Assembly (NCBI GenBank): GCA_030141605.1
Contig: JAQGDQ010000530.1
Coordinates: forward strand, 62,001-126,000
DNA: 64,000 nucleotides
Direction of reading: 5' to 3'
Origin: Tubiluchus corallicola
Lineage: Eukaryota; Priapulida; Priapulimorpha; Priapulimorphida; Tubiluchidae
Made by a program: the position numbers and the translations under genes. Of the stretch, positions 13,413 through 47,640 are shown in pieces; position 1 is the first letter of the stretch; every line of letters starts with the position of its first letter. The notes under the pieces were generated by a model, which saw nothing but the letters and a program-made list of their open reading frames with translations, was not told where the DNA came from and made no database searches.

Positions 13413-14205
13413 AATTGCAGGGAAAGACCTGGGGGAGAGAGAGGAAAATTGTAGGGAAAGACTAGGGGAGAGAGAGAGAGAGAGAGATTGCAGGGAAAGA
13501 CCAGGGGAGAAAGAAAGAGAGAAATTGCAGGGAAAAACCAGGGGAGAGAGAGAGTAAGTGAGAAGTGTGTGTGTGTGTGTGTGTGTGTGTGCATGCGCGC
13601 TTGTGTATGTGTATGAAATTTAAGACAGAGAGGGGAAAAGGGAGACAGAGAGTGAGAGAGTGTGAAAGAGAGAGTGAGAGAATAGATGAGCAACAATGCA
13701 AAAGTCAAGGCGACCTTTTGTTTTTGGCTTCTGCTAGTACGAAACTATGATCCATAAAGCACAAACGTTCTACATAGTATTAATACAAGAGACTGAAGTT
13801 GGTTGAGCAGCAGCAAATATCGTAAATCACTCACAGTTATTACTGTCATACTGAATACAGTTCAAAAGTTTACTGTTACACTGTACATAGACACATATAT
13901 TAAGTGTTCTATTTTATCACCATTAGAATAAAATAGTAAAAAACACTGGATGACCTATAGATAAAGAATAACTGAAAATAACTTTATTAAAGATTCATAA
14001 TTTGGATGTAATTACAAAAAGTTACCGGAAGAAGTTATGTTAAGAACTAACTAGCAATGGCATAAACTATAAACTTTACTATAATAACTTACGTATTGTC
14101 GCCGTCACTGTCCGAAGAAGAAGCATCATCACCCGACTCGGGACGATTACGAACGCACTTCAATGAATTCCTCTCATCCCCATTTGAAGAGTCGATTGGG
14201 TCCAT
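1347..14205 (-). CDS. Unrecognised tail-anchored, Ser/acidic-rich protein with RFxV motif (seven exons)
   Basis: Spliced by eye from seven minus-strand exons: 14093-14205, 12699-12823, 10913-10996, 8628-8746, 4808-7357, 2604-2657 and 1347-1826. All have GT-AG borders and matching phases, giving about 1174 residues. The start ATG (14203-14205) is preceded directly by an in-frame TAA. The N-terminus is acidic and Ser-rich (SSSDSDGDN). At about residues 287-290 there is RFQV, the RFx[V/I] pattern that docks the SPAK/OSR1 kinases in WNKs and SLC12 cotransporters. ADSLFYIRK occurs twice, near residues 626 and 682. A Cys-rich stretch (CDCMDCDP) lies near 877. The C-terminus has a Pro-rich linker, a Gln/Ala-rich coiled coil (NLFLQQQLENAQRRAAAAE), then one hydrophobic segment (VIYHVFLVGVTLLVFFFAF) and about 11 residues. 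That is the layout of a tail-anchored ER or outer-mitochondrial membrane protein. No family recognised; function unknown. Confidence 0.75.
2604..2657 (-). CDS. 18-codon cassette exon of the tail-anchored protein gene
   Basis: A 54-bp exon, phase 0 at both ends, with acceptor TTTCATAG|GCAGAAG and donor AATAAG|GTAATAG. It encodes AEAEIDENLQEGSMFSNK. Because it is a multiple of three and phase-symmetric, skipping it would keep the frame; alternative use is possible but not shown. Confidence 0.6.
2757..3475. repeat. Diverged duplicate of about 95 bp flanking a (CT)n tract
   Basis: Segments 2757-2850 and about 3385-3475 are diverged direct copies. Both contain ATTCCAAACA, TGTAAGTTCCCTAGCAA and AGACCTC-AAAA. 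They lie in the intron between the cassette exon and the 850-codon exon. A (CT)n microsatellite at about 3167-3335 sits between them, and the open frames over it are artefacts of the simple repeat. Confidence 0.6.
4560..4685 (+). mobile_element. Likely 3' tail of a non-LTR element or SINE
   Basis: The segment ends in ATTGAACTGAATTGAACTGA, a short tandem tail typical of 3' ends of CR1/jockey-like non-LTR elements and their SINEs. A similar tail (TTGAATTGAAT) ends the retrotransposon remnant near 57890. No coding part is recognisable here. Confidence 0.35.
4808..7357 (-). CDS. Large internal exon of the tail-anchored protein gene
   Basis: An 850-codon exon in phase 0 at both ends. The acceptor is TGTTTAG|GAACC and the donor CCTAAG|GTACGTT. 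It carries nearly all recognisable motifs of the protein: RFQV, the two ADSLFYIRK copies about 56 residues apart, and the Cys-rich block. The open frame runs past the donor into the intron, so the unspliced frame overstates the exon at its 3' end (4634-4807 is intronic). Confidence 0.85.
8170..8450 (-). mobile_element. Truncated copy of the 15523-16294 hAT-type MITE
   Basis: Reverse-orientation match to the internal part of the MITE at 15523-16294. Shared pieces are AAACAAATTTTATTTTGTAGA, the TTCAACACTGAAGATATGCCA-like segment, and the CCGAAACC-rich end. It ends in ATCCCTG like the full element, but the opposite terminus is missing. Lies in the intron between exons 4 and 5 of the tail-anchored protein gene. 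Confidence 0.65.
8747..10912. other. Intron, nothing recognised
   Basis: AT-rich intron between exons 3 and 4 of the tail-anchored protein gene. No repeat family, RNA gene or further exon could be supported. Confidence 0.4.
11640..11815. repeat. Low-complexity CAC/CAA/ATG triplet tract
   Basis: Imperfect (ACACC)n followed by GATGAT and CAACAACAA runs, in the intron between exons 2 and 3 of the tail-anchored protein gene. The Cys-rich antisense frame across it is an artefact of composition. Confidence 0.7.
12220..12490. repeat. Dispersed repeat, related to 61560-61720
   Basis: The end part (CACCCCTTCACTTCCCC, then AAACATAAACTGTCA, GACCACATTAGATTGAGA) matches 61620-61710 with moderate divergence. 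No terminal repeats were identified, so the class is unknown. Confidence 0.45.
13285..13680. repeat. (GA)n / (GT)n compound microsatellite with small internal repeats
   Basis: A long GA run (about 13338-13408) is followed by several imperfect units containing ATTGCAGGGAAAGACC..GGGGAGAGAG, then a GT run at 13565-13590 and more GA. It lies in the first intron of the tail-anchored protein gene. Confidence 0.9.
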
Positions 14206-15522
14206 TTAAACGCTTTCAAACAGAAAAGGAAAGCAGCACATTAAAGTAGGCCCTAAAACACAAACTGTTAGGTATAGTTTGAAAGTGAGTGCAAGTTATT
14301 AAAACTAAATTTTCGGCCCAGCAGCAGATTTTTTCCTCTTCTGTGCAAGACTGAAAGAAGACGAAAAACTCGAAAATTTAATCACATTCGGACCTACTCC
14401 ACAATACACTTACAGGTCCACGTGGGTTTTATGAATGCTTGTATTAAATGAACAAGGCTTAACATGTAAAGTTTACCAAGTTGGAGCTCACTGGGAGCTG
14501 AGACTAGAGCTCATCTGCATTGGACTAATTTGTATGCATCCTTATGGTCATTTGAACTATTTTCACTCAATTCAATATTTAATTTGTTGTTGTATCACTA
14601 AAATAAGCCTATAACACACGCTCTTCGCATAATTACACCATCAATAAACATTCATAATATTCCTGCATCTATCGTCCATCCCTTTTTGACGTAAAATGCA
14701 GCCATTGCATAGTGAAATACTTTGCAACAATTCTACAATGCTCAAATGCTCATTCACGACAGTTCTAAAGAATACATTGTACAAAAATAGACAGGCAGAT
14801 AAAAAACCTAAATAAGCATCAATATTTAATATAATCTTAAGTATAAATGGTAGCATTTTCAGAAAATTTTGGAGCAATTACTGTAAATTTCTGTAATAGT
14901 GACATACAAAATTGATATATTTCCGGCATTTATTTCTTTCACTTTTTGTTCTAAAGCTGCTATATGTTTTGAAAAATATGAGAAAATGGCACATTTTTAC
15001 TGTTTATACAAAATGGTCTGCTGCATCATTGTAGCAATTGTTGAGAGATTCCGTTATTTTCTTCTTATAATATCATGATCAAAACTTTGGCGCATTTTTG
15101 TGCCACTTGATATAATTTTATTGTGATTTGTGGTATTTTTTTGACGATTCTTTTCCAAAATGGCTGAATTTTGAAGTTGGCCTCTTGGTGCTGTTTTGTC
15201 GTCACACTGTCCCGCAATGTGAAATATCCGTGAATGTGAAAGTTGTTAATCGATATGATGACACACTTCACGCCAATATGGCACAAGACAAGATCAAGAA
15301 GAAGAGACTGAGGAATCTTCTTCAATTGTCTAAAAGAGAAAAATTGGAAAGAAATTCTTCTGAAGCTCTTAAGGTTCATCGTTAAAATGGTTTTCAAAAT
15401 TCGGTGCCAAACTTGACGATAATACTGAGAGTATGTTTGCCTAAAGCCATCAGTGTGGCTAGCTGTAAGCAAAGTTTTTCTAAGTTGAAATTTATAAAGA
15501 ATTACGTTCTGTCAACTATAAG
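14206..15522. other. Upstream flank of the tail-anchored protein gene; no gene supported
   Basis: Contains the presumed 5' UTR and promoter of the minus-strand gene starting at 14205. No TATA or initiator motif is convincing. A plus-strand frame at 15260-15384 (Lys/Arg/Leu-rich, beginning MAQDKIKKKRLRN) has a protein-like composition but no splice context or recognisable family. Confidence 0.35.
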
Positions 15523-16294
15523 CAGGGATGTTGCCAAAATGAAATTTCCGGTTCGGTTTGCAGATAGTTTCAGTTTCGACAAAATTTATTAAGCTTCGTA
15601 ACCGAAATTTCAGATAATTTTCGGTAGTACTTTTTCGAAGTTTTTCTAGTATTTATCCAAAAAAACCTTTTCTTTTTTCCTAGATGTCAAAACCGTTGAA
15701 AAATCTTGGCTAAAATAGTTCAAATAAAGTGAAAATTTCATTTACATATCAGTTTGTGACATTCTTTTAGTGGTAATATGGCATATCTTCAATGCTGACG
15801 ACTGTGAAGTTTTGGGGTCTCCAGACTCAATCAACCAAAATATGAAACCATGTTTGAATTTATTTCAGCAAAATCACATTTCATTCTATAATTTATGAAA
15901 TACAGGCAAAAAATTGTCTACAAAATAAAATTTGTTTATTTTTAAAGAAGCATTAAGATTTTTAAACATTAATCATTAAGGATACTTAAATCCAAAAACA
16001 TTGTAACATATTAATTTTTCTTAGGTTTACAAGCCAATCCATCAAACTTGAGGTTCTATACCAAAAACTTCCTTGTGTTTTGCATTAGATTTTTTAACAG
16101 TAATTTTGCATCACAGTAAATGAAAGCAAAAAAACAAAATATTTTACTTAATTATTTTAGAATGTTCTTTTTTCAGTTTTAATAATAGTTGGTTTTTTGC
16201 AAAATGTTTCGGTTCGGTTTTGTTTCGGTATCGGTTTCCTACGTACGATAAATTTTAGTTACGGTTTGTAAATTCAGTTTCAGTAACATCCCTG
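15523..16294. mobile_element. hAT-type MITE, 772 bp, with 8-bp target site duplication
   Basis: Terminal inverted repeats CAGGGATGTTGCC and AGTAACATCCCTG are flanked by ACTATAAG on the left and ACTATGAG on the right, an 8-bp duplication with one mismatch. Subterminal CGGTTCGGTT-like motifs occur at both ends in inverted orientation. There is no transposase frame, so it is non-autonomous. The 8-bp duplication and CAGGG terminus indicate the hAT superfamily. Confidence 0.85.
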
Positions 16295-19020
16295 ACTATG
16301 AGTAATCACAGATTCACTAACTTAGTGATTTTTTCTATTGAAAGAGAATATACCGTCAAAATACACAGTCACTTAATATTGATGAGATCATAATGGACTT
16401 TGCAATTTGAAAAGTTAGAAGGTCGTTAAGAACCAAAGTCCTTATATAAAAAATATCTTTCACATACATGCGTTTGTGGCAGCCAAAGGTGTGTTACGTT
16501 TAAGGAAGCGTAACTTTGATACCGCATAGGGCAGCCAAGCACCAAGCTACGCCACTAAGCAACATGATACTAGTTTGTGCTAATGTGGGTAAATTCAAAC
16601 AGAGCATCATGTGGCACCTGTGCGTCTCTTGACTGAACACATTGGAAGACAATATCATAATGTAGATTTCAATAATTTAAATGAATTCTTTTCTTATCAA
16701 AATAGGTTTAAATTGTGCTTTATTTATGACAGCTGTGCAACAATGTGTTTATTTAATATGACACATTGGCTACACTGAACTTTGGAATGTTTTTAATCAA
16801 ATTTTCCCTTTATTACAAAAGCAATATGAATTTTCAGCCTTGAACTGAATATAATTTTCAGGTTTTGAGAGTTGCTTGTCGATAATCAAAGGTGACCTCA
16901 AAATTTCTTGTTGTTTGCAAAAAATTTTTCAACGCTTTGGCTAGATCTAGCTATTCCTTGAAGTTACTGCCTGATTACGGACAGCCTCAAAATATAATAA
17001 AATAAAATGTTATAAAATTCAAAAAATAACATAGCAGCAAGTGATAAAAAGAGAATGGAATTTTGAGTAGATTTTGGAAGAAATAATTTCATGAAACTTG
17101 CGAAATCTAATTCAGGCTGAGGAAGTGTCGTTGTGATTTCGGTTTTCCCCAAGTTCGGCCATATTGCCAGCTCTGATATTTCATTTTTGCTGTGCTGTAC
17201 AAGCAAAGGAACTACAAAGAAGTACACACCTCAGAAATGTAATTTCGGATAGCTTTCCTTAATTTTATTACCAACTTCAAGTTCAAGATTTGAACTGTAG
17301 ATAACTTATAATGGTGATTATAAAATCAGACAAAATTCGTGTAAGACGGTTTTATCGCCATGCGCGTCCGACTTACGACGATAGAAACTGGATTTTTAAT
17401 TTTTTCACCTTAAAAGTTAAGTAACATTAGCTCAACGACTTTAGGACAAGAAATTGTTATAATAAAATTAACACTGCCCGCGAGTATTATTGAAAATCAA
17501 TTATAATCTTAAAAGGCACGTCCAAGCGATTCGTCAAGAGGCACCAGAGACTTAGAATTCACGTCGGGAATTTTTTCGCCTAAAAGTTAGCTCAGGCGCA
17601 TGCATACGTGTACACCCCGCCAACTTGCACACTAACCTTTGAATATTTTTCAGCGATTTTCCTGGACCACATTTTACAAAAGACAAAAGCGTCTCTAATC
17701 GCTATGCAACGCAACCAACCGCAACATGTGCCAGACGTGCAATCTTGATTTACTCGAAGTTAGAAGTTTATTACCAACGTTACACAGCGGCAAGCGACAC
17801 GTTAAAACTATAACTGTAACTATAATTATGACCATATGCATAAAGGACACCTTGCTATACCTTAGTTTGGGAGTGTAATTATTTATATAAATTGTCGTCT
17901 TATTTTCTAGTCTCCGTGTTGTATTACAATTTCATTTAATGACACTACCTTATATTAGCATAGTTTGTTAGGTATTCTTGTAATTCAATTTAGCTTTTTT
18001 GAGACTCCACGTGAAATAAATCAGCTACTTTTCTTGAGCAAAGTTTTTAGGTCATTCCATGACGTTGCTAATTAACAGTTGTCACGTAATTTTGTTATGT
18101 CAAAAGGCGAATAAAGTTAATAAACCTAATTTCACTAGTTATTATGGTATGGGACATTTTTGTGTTGTTTTATTGTGGTGGCTCGTGATGCTGGATATGT
18201 AGGCCTACGGTAGACAATAATATTTGTGTAGACCAAACAGTTGGGGATAAATATGAAGGAAGTTTATTGAAAAGTTACATACAACTACAAGTAGTCAATT
18301 CCTTTACACAATAAGAAAAGCATTTTCACTTCTAACCATAACATCATAATCTCATAAAAATTATAAGTGTTCTGCTTTCAAATTGTCTAAGCGTGTCTTC
18401 ACAATAATTCTGCATACGAGTAATATACTTGAACTTAATAACGTAAATTTCTGGCATTTAACTCTGCATTCCATGCATCTACCTGAGTTAACTTTTTAAA
18501 AACTTTTGTGCAAGTCTAGTGGTAACATATGTTTAACAATAAGAATAAAAATCATTTTATATTGCACACATGGACAGTAGCAATATTACACCAAGGTACA
18601 ACAAAAGAATGCCAAATGCGAGGGCAACGTACAACCATAGAGTCCTGAACACATGTTGCCCTTATTTTACCTAACTTTTCTCTGCTCAAATCTTGCCAGC
18701 AGTGTGACCAGACTCTGTTACATGCTACAATAATATTAGCAACCAGATGAATGCATGCATAATAAAGTAGTATTTACTAAACTAATTAGGAACTTAAACA
18801 AAGAAGATCAGGACAGCAAGACAGTCTATCATCATCATACGCCTGTCACGTCTATTGTATACATTGGGCAGGCAGAATTCTAAAATAAAAGAAATCTGCC
18901 TTCAGACAGGTAAACGCATCAGTAATCCAGCAAAAAAAAACTAGACAGCACCACCTCCGACAAAAGACAGTCTAGAATGCAGAACCCTGCTAAGCAATTA
19001 CCGAGATCTTTGATCTACAC
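16295..19020. other. Intergenic, nothing recognised
   Basis: AT-rich DNA without supported genes. The 17490-17760 part is locally richer in GC and CpG than its surroundings, but I see no exon, splice pair or repeat in it. Confidence 0.35.
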
Positions 19021-19024
19021 AAAC

Positions 19025-19306
19025 CTTATCTATCAAAGTATACAAAAACAAAGTAGGGAAATACTACTGCGCAGCAGTTCGCGCAGTTAGTGTCGCCCTA
19101 GCGGCAGAGTAGTACGGACTGTTGTTGTCGGGTACACTACAGCGCAAGCTGCGTGTACTGTAGCAGATGATTTGATGAGACTACCAAAGCAAGGCCAGTT
19201 AACAGGTGCTGATAAAGTTGCGTGAGTGAGTTGTGAGCAACACAGCAGTGAGTTGCGAAAACACAAATAAAAATATCTTTTTCAATTTCGCAAGGATGCA
19301 GCCAGG
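19025..19306 (+). other. Possible orphan first exon or promoter (low confidence)
   Basis: A locally GC-richer segment (CTGCGCAGCAGTTCGCGCAG near 19065) leads to AAGGATGCAGCCAG|GTAATTAT, an ATG with three codons (Met-Gln-Pro plus one base) directly before a donor-like site. No matching downstream exon was found before 22.9 kb, so this is only a candidate. Confidence 0.2.
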
Positions 19307-19319
19307 TAATTATAATAAA

Positions 19320-21280
19320 ATGTTAATTATAACACAGTTTTGTAAATTTTGTTACAAGTTAAATATTTTGTACAATAAGCAGAGACTGTGCTACATCTCT
19401 CTTTGGCGATTTATAGCAGCTGTTATAGTTTTGAATATTATTTAAAGCAAGCATAAGGCATTAAGAATAATTAGTAGTGAAAATAAAAACTATTATAATC
19501 ATATCTCATGAAAATTAATAGGCTTATTTACAAAAGAAGTTAAGAAAGTTGATCATAAAGAAAGTTTGCAAATACCTGGCTCATGTAGTATTCTATTTCT
19601 GGAGAAATATTTTTTCTAAAAACATTCCTATTTAATATGTTCTTATCAGGAAATATAACTTGAAGAAATATTAGGCCTGACTTTCATGTGTAATACGTTT
19701 CATAGAAAAAAATCGATTTTTCAGAAGCGCAAATAAATTTTCCAGAACAAAACTTAATCCAAGCACCTACATGTTTTGTTAATTCCAAGTTAAAAGGTGT
19801 TTAAAAAGCATATAATCATACATTGGCCTTTGTTATGAGTTGGAGTTGGTTATAAAATCACGTTGAACAAACGGAGATGCATTTATGACATTACTCCTCC
19901 TTTTTATTATCAGTGAACAAAAAAATAACAAAACGAAACATCAGAGCTGTCATCCTAAGCAGCCGACATTACTTCCACCTCTATAACAACCAACTAACTA
20001 GGTCAAAATCAAGTTATGGAACTCAGGTGAGAAGCCAACCTGGCGCATAAATTAGAATGGGCAGGCGTGTCATAACACTTTGTATATAATGTGTAGACGT
20101 CTCTTATATTTAGCCTATTTTTTTAAGATTCAGTTAGGCTTACGTCATAATAAGTTTCATTAAACACAGTTTGTTTACATGTAAAAATGTACTTGTATAA
20201 GCGTACTAATAAAACACCTGTGGCTAAATCCACTGACAATAAATATTATTTATTGATTGGCTTAAATTAATTGATTTTATACAGGCCTAGGTGCTAAGGG
20301 CAATCATTTTATATAGTTAAATAAATAGGCTCAGCTTCATAGAACCTTTGTATGTAATGCATACATCATACATGTATGTAAGTCTGTGTGCATGGGTGAA
20401 TCAAGACGTTACGACGTCCTAGGCTGGCAGTTCAGTCCTACTTATCTCTACTACTGTAATGATTATTTATATATGAAGCACCTTATGCAATTACTTGTTG
20501 TGTGCATGTGTGCGTGTGCGAATTATTTATATACAAACCTACAATATAATATATGTGTAACGATATACATTAATTGCAGGGCAGGTAAATGGGTGCAATT
20601 TTTAATGTGCCGAATTCGCTACCTCCCATTGGAGTAAAACGACCGAGAAAGAAATGGCGGAATCTTCAACAAAAGGAAAAGAAGGATCTCTCTCTGTGTC
20701 TCTCTCCCTCCCTCCCTTTCTCTGTCTCTCTCTCTCTCTCTCCCTCCCTTTGACTGTCTCTCTTCCCCTCTCTCTCTTGCTCTCTCTCTCCCTTCCTCTC
20801 TTTCTCTCTAAGACAGGGAGAGAAAAATCGAAAAATCAATAAAGAATGCATTACTTTTTTACATAGTAAACAGCCCATCACGCAGTCAGCTAGCCTCTTT
20901 CCTCAGGAAGAACAATAACATTTTACTTACAAGAAAACTGAAGAAGTATTTGCAAGTACATAATTCAAACTTATTGCTACATTTTTTTTCCTTTTCATTA
21001 AATGTTTTCAGTTTTTAAACTAATAATTGCTTTTAATTGAGATATTCTTCTTTTATTAAAAACGCAAAAGTGATTTTGGCTTATCGAAATGGCGCGTATG
21101 CCAACATTATAGGTGAACTTAAGAATATTATTATTACAGTCAATGCGCCGCTCAAAATTTTTTAATCATCTGCCGTTTGATGCCGCCAGCATAGCCGCTA
21201 ATCGCAAAAACGAAATACGTAACAATAGTATTTCGTCAGTTCCTCTTTTTACACTTTGTATATATGGTATTATCATTTAA
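19320..21280. other. Intergenic with a (CT)n tract
   Basis: No gene supported. A compound CT-rich microsatellite spans about 20690-20812; the frames on both strands there are simple-repeat artefacts. GAAATGGCGGAATC at about 20652 looks like a start context but leads only into the CT tract. Confidence 0.4.
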
Positions 21281-21284
21281 TAAA

Positions 21285-21700
21285 ACGGGATCCAATCTTA
21301 AACTGCAGGTCAAAACAATCTACTCTTTAAAGTATTGAAAGGAAGCATACTATTTTTTTAAAAATGACTTACGTGAAAGAATTATTACCACACAAACACA
21401 GTTTCACATTCGCGCCACAAGTTCTTCATTGTTACAAGCATTTCGCCATTCGCTAGTTAGATGGGCACGAGCTTCTGCATCTCAAAAACGCGTTGCACAA
21501 AGACAGACGCTGCACCTCTCAGTTTAGAGATGTTCAGTTGTGATGGGGCGGATAAGTTCGGGAGTTCATGCGTGAGTATGGGTACAGCAAGTAAACTTGA
21601 AACTTTGATTTTAAACTTAAGATTTTTCGAGGTTTGGTGTAAATTTGCCGAATATTTACAAAATGTGTTACAACACGTTACGCAACACCTCACTTCCACG
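21285..21700 (+). repeat. Dispersed repeat family A, copy 1
   Basis: Starts at GATCCAATCTTAAACTG and contains CAAAACAATCTACTCTTTAA, ATTACCACACAAACAC and TTCGCCATTCGCTAGTTAGA, shared with copies at 23349, 28675, 44168 and 56405. This copy diverges or is truncated after about 21700. No coding frame; class undetermined. Confidence 0.75.
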
Positions 21701-22965
21701 TGTTGTAATTTCTCAGCTCCTATAACATACATTCCAATTTTACTATAATTTTTTAATCAATCATACAGTACAAGTCTTTAGCTTAGTAGGCAGTAGTAAT
21801 TAGCAGCAGAAGGTATTAGCAACACGCACAACAAGCTTATTATAAATAAATTACCACGAACAAAAGTTATACTCCTATAAAGCCAACTTACACAACATGC
21901 GATAATGTAAAGCAAAAAATACGAGCTTCAAATTTAATACATTATTATACACAAGCTGTGGAATTCCTTTGAAGACAGGAGTGCTCCAGAGCAGGATTGT
22001 AGATGTGCAGTCTTTCTTTGCATAACGTCTCTAGGATGTGCCAACCTAAAATAAATTATGGCCATTTAGTATATTGTGTTTAAAAAGCTCCATTTGTGCG
22101 ATAATCTGAATTATAATTTTAAATCTGGAGATACGAGAATTAATTTGATTTGCTGATACGATGTTTATGATCCGCATGGGTGCCGAGAGCAAAATAACAA
22201 AGTTCAAATTGATGATTTTCAACTTTTTTTATAAATTCCCGCAAAAAACAAAATGGCTGCTGTGGAAAGTGTAACGTGAGAAATGAACATGACACAAAAT
22301 AACAAAACAAAAAAGAAACACACAATAAATTTTATATATAATATTTCTATATATGACATCAGCAAAAAAGAAGAAAAACAGGATAGCAAATAACATTAAC
22401 TTACACAGATATACAACGTTTACCATTATACTATTTTTTCTGTGTTATGATGTTTTGTATTGTATACAATTATACTGCAGGTTTCATAACTAGTTATGAG
22501 TGGCGCCATCTCTTGTTAATTTATGCAACTTACTTCGATTACACCAGTATTTGCAACCTATGAAATTTATTTTTGGTACTGTTGTCCATTTTTCTCTCAT
22601 TATTTTGTGTTCCTACGAAGTTTGAGCCATTTCACCCAGATTAATGTTTTACGATTTTGTTTTGTAATTCATGAAAATGGCGGCCATTTTTTAAGTTAAA
22701 GTGATGGAAATGGATTCCAGAAGTCCAATTACCCTGTAATAGATGTCATAAGCGCTTTTCAATGTTAATTTTCTTTTAAGTTATACTGTTTGCACAATAA
22801 CTTTGCAGCCATTTTGTTTTTTGAGTCTTTTTCCGCCAAGCTTTCAAGCTGGCAACAGTTTTTTTTAATTCACACAGTTTGAATTCTTAAGACTGGACAT
22901 GTTGACTACGTTTAGAATAAAAGCGTCGCTACAATTTTACAGAAGCACATTTTCGGGATTTTCTT

Positions 22966-45886
<22,921 letters not shown>

Positions 45887-46818
45887 CTGTAAGAGATAGT
45901 GGTCACGTTACTGGTCAATGCGGTCACCACAACACTAGTGAGCACGCAGGTAAACTACAAAGTACGTATTAATAGTTTCAAGACACTAACACGTTTCTGC
46001 TTTTAAACTGCCACATTAATTAATAATAAACTTAAAAGTAATTTTCCAGTGTAGACTACTCATGCTATAATACAGCACTGTTGACTTTATCTCGCATAAA
46101 TTGAACCTCAGGGTAAACTTGACCGTTTAGCAGTTTGACACTATAATGGTTAATGAATATAAAGTGTCTACTATTTTCAAGCTCGAAATGTGGATACATG
46201 ACCTACATAGTAAGTGTATAAACGAAATTTCTAGAAGAGCGAACTATGATTAACAAACGCAAGAGCGAAATTAACAAACGCAAGAATCTGTAAATACTTT
46301 AATAGAGACAGCTACAAACATTGCATTAGTGAGTTCTAATTAATATATTTTAAAATTCTAACCTGTTCAAAGCTCTGGAACCCATATTATTTGTGTTTGC
46401 CCTGGGCAGAAATTAAATTCGGCTTTATTTATATCTGCTTCAATACAGTTCAGACCTTTAACTAGGTCAATTTCTAGAAAACGATATGTTTAGTTTAGTT
46501 TACGGTACGACTTCTTCCTGTACACGATATAGAATATTTAGTTCGCAAATTTCGATATCTAAAGATAATTTTCTTTCTACGTATCGGATCTAAAACTTTA
46601 CAACATGCCCTCAAATTTTCACGATAAAAACGTAAATTACGTAACTATAATGGTGCCATTAGTTTAAATAATTGCATCTGTTAAACACGAAACTACAGAA
46701 GATAATAAAGGTCTCTATATTCTGCACGTTTCTTAATTAATATGATTCACACGTAGCTGCATGCATTTCTTAGCATCTTTAACTGGAAACAAGGGAAGTT
46801 TCCCGAAGACGTTACCAT

Positions 46819-47204
46819 CAGGGCCTATTTCAGCATAGGCGAGGCCCAGGGAAGTGGGGCGTGTGAGGCCCCATCGGGGAGGGGGGCGAGCGCTACCATA
46901 CCTTTCTGCGCCCAGAAAATTTTTGAACTGCTAGAACACCGGAGAAGCATTTCCGAAGAGAAAATATTTAGTTATACAGTTGTTAAAGGAAAGAACAATT
47001 GAAAGAAAAACTTTTATTCTCAAGACCAGTCCTTAATACTTGTCAATACTGGCAAACGGCGCGCGTGCGGCAAGAGAAAGAGAGGGAGAGAGAGGAGGCA
47101 GTATGTTCGCATAAAGCAAAAAAAATTTTACCTTGGCGCGAGGCCCCCCTGGAGGGTGAGGCCCCGGGGAAGTATCCCCACTTCCCCCCTTGAAATAGGC
47201 CCTG
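46819..47204. mobile_element. hAT-type MITE D, copy 1 (386 bp)
   Basis: Termini CAGGGCCTATTTCA and TGAAATAGGCCCTG are perfect inverted repeats, flanked by the perfect 8-bp duplication GTTACCAT. The GC-rich ends (GGCGAGGCCC, GAGGCCCCGGGGAAG) contrast with the AT-rich host. Same family as 50650-51159. Confidence 0.95.
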
Positions 47205-47279
47205 GTTACCATACAAAGTTATATTACTTAGCACTACGTTTACCTGTTTCAAAGACATACGTAAGAAGGAAAGTGGAAA

Positions 47280-47640
47280 AGAAAATTCTCAATAATTTAA
47301 AATGCTCGAATCACCTAGTAAAACCGGCAATGAATCGCTATCAGAGTGTGCACCACTGATTCACCAAAAAACACATTATTGATTTATTGATAATATAAAG
47401 CAATTTTAAACCTTTGTTGAGTTAGCAAAGAGTGCGCTACGAATGCTCTGTTTATTTTCTCAAACTTTACACAATGTTATCTAAATCTGTTTCAAACGAC
47501 TTACCGTTAAAATGGCTGCATCTAACTGTGATCACGAGAGTTTACAAGTTTTGTACAGCGTTACCACCAAAAGTTGCGTAGAATAAGATTGCACGTGAGC
47601 GATAAAAATTTCAACAATTTTTAACTTCATTTATGAAAAG
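47280..47640 (+). repeat. Dispersed repeat family C copy
   Basis: Matches 38690-39210 over GTGTGCACCACTGATTCA, GTTAGCAAAG and CGCTACGAA. It begins 75 bp after the right end of the neighbouring MITE. AAAATGGCTGCATCTAAC inside it looks like a start codon context but belongs to the repeat. Confidence 0.6.

Noticed and set aside
21461-21748. 95-codon plus-strand and 91-codon minus-strand frames
   Set aside because: They lie on dispersed repeat family A, and the same region in other copies is not open.
46146-46163. ATG-GTT-AAT-GAA-TAT-AAA before GTGTCT as MTAP exon 1
   Set aside because: Phase and length would fit the missing exon, but the donor GTGTCT is poor and six codons carry no recognisable signal.
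47512-47545. ATGGCTGCATCTAAC as MTAP exon 1
   Set aside because: It lies inside a family C repeat copy (compare 38970), and no suitable donor follows in phase 0.
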